A stretch of DNA of 64,000 nucleotides from an uncultured Ruminococcus sp. (lineage in GTDB: Bacteria; Bacillota; Clostridia; Oscillospirales; Ruminococcaceae): NCBI RefSeq assembly GCF_947301925.1, contig NZ_CAMYUE010000005.1:1-64000 (forward strand). The letters are read 5' to 3'. The position numbers and the translations under genes were made by a program. Below the pieces are notes generated by a model, which made no database searches, had not been told where the DNA came from, and worked only from the letters and a program-made list of their open reading frames with translations. Within the stretch, counting starts at the first letter, position 1. The number at the start of each line of letters is the position of its first letter. Shown here piece by piece: positions 61,671 to 64,000 of the stretch.

Positions 61671-62966
61671 ATGACTGAGATCAGAAAATACCTTGAAGCC
61701 CATAAACAGGAAATGACAGACCTTCTCGCACAGCTTGTGGCCATACCCAGCATACAGGGAAAAGCAGAGGAGGGTATGCCCTTCGGAAAGGAGCCTGCGG
61801 AGGCTCTCGGACTTATGCTGAAAAAATGCGCGGAGTACGGCCTGTCCGCAGATAACGTGGATAATTATGCGGGATCTGCGGATATAAGCGGAACAGAGCC
61901 TGCTCTTGCAATACTTACCCACCTTGACGTTGTGCCAGTGGGCGCCGGCTGGACTACAGATCCCTTTGTGCTCCGCTATGAGGAGGACACCGACAAGCTT
62001 GTGGGACGGGGCACCATAGACGATAAGGGTCCCGCAGTAGCGGCTCTCTTTGCAGCAAGGGCTGTTAAGGAGCTCGGTATACCGCTGAAAAAGGGCGTCC
62101 GTCTCATATTCGGCACCAACGAGGAGAACGGCTCCGCTGATATGGAATACTACCGCAAAAAACGGGAACTGCCTCCCATGGTGTTCACTCCCGACGGGGA
62201 GTACCCCGTTATCAATGCCGAAAAGGGTATGCTGAGAGTTTACTTCTCGTCGGATTTCGACGATGACGAGATACTGGACATACAGGCAGGAACGGTGATA
62301 AATGCAGTCCCCCAGTTCTGCACGGTGAATATGCGTAATGAGGACGGCGACGAGGAGGAGGCCGTATATGAGGGCGTATCTGCCCACGCCTCCACCCCAT
62401 GGAAGGGTGATAACGCCATAACTCTCTTCCTTGACAGCTACAGCGGTGAAAACCTGCTTCTTCAGGAGCTTGCCCAGCTTTTCCCTCACGGACAGTATGA
62501 CGGAAAGGACTGCGGTCTCGGCTTTGCCGACCCTGTATCGGGAGATATGACCTGTGTGCTGTCCATGCTCAACACGGAAAACGGCCGTATCTGCGGCGGT
62601 ATTGACATTCGCTTCCCCCTTGACCGCACAAAGGCGGAGATAAGGGACATCATCACCTACGAGCTGGAGAGCTCGGGCTTTACCGTTGACAGCTGCGAGG
62701 GCGTGGAGCCCCACTGCACCGACGAAAACAGCGATTTCGTGCAGGGACTTCTCCGCGTATATGAGCGCGTGACAGGCTATAAGGGATGCTGTATCGCTAT
62801 CGGCGGCGGCACCTACGTCCATGAGATAGTGGGCGGAGTTGCCTTCGGTGCGGAGTTTCCCGATACGGACTGCCGTATGCACAGTCCCGATGAGTTCATA
62901 ACGCTGGGCGACCTGCTGAAGAATGCGGAGCTTATGGCAGAGGCTATAGTGGAGCTCTGCGGCTGA
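61671..62966 (+). CDS. M20 dipeptidase PepV-like
   Basis: 431 residues from the ATG at 61671, five bases after AGGAGG; an upstream ATG at 61575 lies in the terminator. M20 motifs: LTHLDVVPVG, GRGTIDDKGP, GTNEENGSADM and the C-terminal HEIVGGVAF. A di-metal peptidase for dipeptides of broad sequence. Single gene. Confidence 0.92.
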   Translation: MTEIRKYLEAHKQEMTDLLAQLVAIPSIQGKAEEGMPFGKEPAEALGLMLKKCAEYGLSADNVDNYAGSADISGTEPALAILTHLDVVPVGAGWTTDPFVLRYEEDTDKLVGRGTIDDKGPAVAALFAARAVKELGIPLKKGVRLIFGTNEENGSADMEYYRKKRELPPMVFTPDGEYPVINAEKGMLRVYFSSDFDDDEILDIQAGTVINAVPQFCTVNMRNEDGDEEEAVYEGVSAHASTPWKGDNAITLFLDSYSGENLLLQELAQLFPHGQYDGKDCGLGFADPVSGDMTCVLSMLNTENGRICGGIDIRFPLDRTKAEIRDIITYELESSGFTVDSCEGVEPHCTDENSDFVQGLLRVYERVTGYKGCCIAIGGGTYVHEIVGGVAFGAEFPDTDCRMHSPDEFITLGDLLKNAELMAEAIVELCG

Positions 62967-62993
62967 TTTTCCACACACGGGATATAAATGTTG

Positions 62994-63020
62994 AAAAGGC
63001 GGACTATCAGTCCGCCTTTT
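62994..63020. terminator. Bidirectional terminator
   Basis: AAAAGGCGGACT and AGTCCGCCTTTT with ATC loop. Serves pepV and the convergent lipoprotein gene. Confidence 0.88.
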
Positions 63021-63021
63021 T

Positions 63022-63378
63022 TTATCGGTCGTTTCTGTGAGTTGTGGTGGTGTCGTGCTCCTTGTCGCCGTCAAGACCGTCGATGATATCATCAGCCGCG
63101 TCCCTTACGCCGTCGATGGCTTCTTTGCCCGCGTCGCCTGCGCCGTCAACGATATCCTTGCCTGCGTCGCCTACTCCGTCGGCTGCGTCCCTGACGTGAT
63201 CCCTGACGGTTTTGTCGTCTCTGTCAGCAGTGCTTTCGTACTTTTTATCAGCTGTGGAGTCCTCTATGACAGCGCCGTTTCCGTCGTCCGTATAATGTCC
63301 GTCGTTATTATCGCCGCAGCCTGTGAGAGTTGCACAAACGGTAAAAAATATGGAGCATATTGCTAAAAGCTTTTTCAT
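63022..63378 (-). CDS. Small Asp/Gly-rich repeat lipoprotein
   Basis: 118 residues from the ATG at 63378, with AAAGGATATG upstream. Lipoprotein signal with TLTGC, Cys20. The mature part carries a run of short repeats built on DAADG/DAGK (DGVGDAGKDIVDGAGDAGK), which are acidic, Gly-rich and predicted to be helical or flexible. Function unknown; such repeats often form spacers. Confidence 0.7.
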   Translation of the reverse strand: MKKLLAICSIFFTVCATLTGCGDNNDGHYTDDGNGAVIEDSTADKKYESTADRDDKTVRDHVRDAADGVGDAGKDIVDGAGDAGKEAIDGVRDAADDIIDGLDGDKEHDTTTTHRNDR

Positions 63379-63416
63379 ACAAATCATATCCTTTACAGTA
63401 AATTGTTGTGGAGTTG

Positions 63417-63595
63417 TTTTCCACAACGTATTTTTATTGTTTACTCATTTTCCCTGATTATCCACATGGTTTTCAACTTTTAAGAACTTCCAGAAAGTTA
63501 ATTCTGCGTTGTTTTCCACTCTTTCAACAGAGTTATCAACAATCGAACATATGACTCCACAGCCATTTCAACAGGATGTTGAAAACTTTTCCACC
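63417..63595. other. DnaA-box-like cluster
   Basis: A perfect consensus DnaA box TTATCCACA lies at 63458-63466. Others are TTTTCCACA (63417), TTTTCCACT (63512), CTTTCAACA (63521), TTATCAACA (63533), ATTTCAACA (63565), TGTTGAAAA (63577, reverse) and TTTTCCACC (63587). Eight sites in 180 bp. The variants are the same as at oriC, which supports DnaA binding. Confidence 0.65.
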
Positions 63596-63656
63596 CCTGT
63601 GTGAAATATATTTAGGACGATATTGCTGTAAAAAATTGGTTAAAAGTTGTACCTGC

Positions 63657-63685
63657 TTGAATAATGTCGCAGCTTGTGATATAAT
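63657..63685 (+). promoter_or_regulatory. Promoter of the DUF2461 gene
   Basis: TTGAAT (63657-63662), 17-bp spacer, TATAAT (63680-63685), 60 bases after the last DnaA-box-like site. Confidence 0.65.
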
Positions 63686-63711
63686 AAATCATTGCTAAGT
63701 GATTAGAATAT

Positions 63712-63790
63712 CTGTAGGGGAGGGCGCCCTCGCCCTCCCGCGGGGAACGTAATTATTTTGGCGGGAGCCCGAGGGCGGGCTCCCCTACAG
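63712..63790. repeat. 79-bp REP/REPIN-like element
   Basis: Arms 63712-63741 and 63761-63790 (30 bp each) are near-perfect inverted repeats. They differ at six symmetric positions: GGG-to-CCC type exchanges that keep the internal palindromes of each arm. It starts CTGTAGGGGAGGGC, sharing TGTAGGGGA with the RAYT repeats. It lies between the promoter and the start of the DUF2461 gene. Confidence 0.85.
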
Positions 63791-63821
63791 GTACACATTA
63801 TGATTTACGAAAGGAAATAAT

Positions 63822-64000
63822 ATGTTTGAAGGTTTTTCTCAGGAAGCGCTGGAATTCCTGCTTGGTATAAGACACAACAACAATAAGGACTGGTTCGAGC
63901 CGCGAAAAAAGATCTACACCGAAAAGATATTCGAGCCCATGAAGGCTCTCGGTGAGGAGCTTTATACTCCATTTGCAGATACAGAGGGCATGGTGTACAA
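63822..64000 (+). CDS. DUF2461 family protein, 5' part only
   Basis: First 59 codons of a gene cut off by the window end. It reads MFEGFSQEALEFLLGIRHNN and continues with KDWFEPRKKIY, the start of DUF2461 proteins (about 220 residues elsewhere). GAAAGGAAAT precedes the ATG. Function of the family unknown. Confidence 0.85.
   Translation, partial: MFEGFSQEALEFLLGIRHNNNKDWFEPRKKIYTEKIFEPMKALGEELYTPFADTEGMVY

Noticed and set aside
61656..63092. 478-codon open frame on the minus strand over the dipeptidase gene
   Set aside because: The plus-strand gene has M20 catalytic motifs and a good start; the opposite frame has none and runs through the terminator.

Overview
The window looks like the replication-origin region of a Gram-positive anaerobe of the Clostridia, most likely a Ruminococcus-like member of the Oscillospiraceae. 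That placement is inferred from gene content and order: the Firmicutes origin order (rpmH-rnpA-yidD-yidC-jag / mnmE-mnmG-rsmG-noc-parA-parB on one side, dnaA-dnaN-yaaA-recF-remB-gyrB-gyrA on the other), moderate GC, strong Shine-Dalgarno sites with several TTG and GTG starts, a flavodiiron protein, an FTR-like Fe-S protein and a GH5 glucanase. No species can be fixed from the sequence alone.

Layout. 1-1.2 kb: the 3' end of a Gln-rich repeat protein and a small membrane protein. 1.3-8.8 kb: a carbohydrate ABC importer operon (lipoprotein binding protein, two permeases, a HlyD-like protein, no ATPase) divergent from an OmpR-type two-component system; four 11-bp direct repeats lie between them. 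8.9-9.9 kb: a family-2 glycosyltransferase. 10-13.3 kb: a complete agr-type quorum-sensing locus (LytTR response regulator, GHKL kinase, AgrB, and a 52-residue AgrD with predicted core CWFWF), with matching LytTR-type direct repeats at both promoters and a structured leader that can hide the agrB ribosome-binding site. 13.3-17.2 kb: small membrane proteins with a DUF2975/XRE pair. 17.4-26.5 kb: two sigma-factor/membrane-protein pairs flanking a GH5 glucanase, a phosphoesterase, a PARG-like protein and exonuclease III. 26.6-29.6 kb: redox genes (thioredoxin, FTR-like protein, flavodiiron protein). 30-31.1 kb: small unknown proteins.

31.1-42.4 kb is transcribed leftward and 42.9-54.9 kb rightward, so transcription follows replication away from a bipartite oriC on either side of dnaA (42.5-44.8 kb). 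parS sites lie near parA and between mnmE and mnmG. A REP-associated tyrosine transposase (RAYT) gene is wedged between remB and gyrB and carries a perfect 27-bp inverted repeat inside its own coding sequence. 54.9-64 kb holds a YtaF-like protein, a CorC-family transporter, nrdR, a pseudouridine synthase, an MsmX-type ATPase that may energise the orphan importer at 2.7-6.7 kb, a PepV-like dipeptidase, a second dense cluster of DnaA-box-like sites, a 79-bp REP/REPIN-like element and the start of a DUF2461 protein.

The most interesting regions are the agr locus with its RNA leader, the RAYT insertion with its repeats, the DnaA-box cluster 19 kb from dnaA, and the 11-bp operator array.
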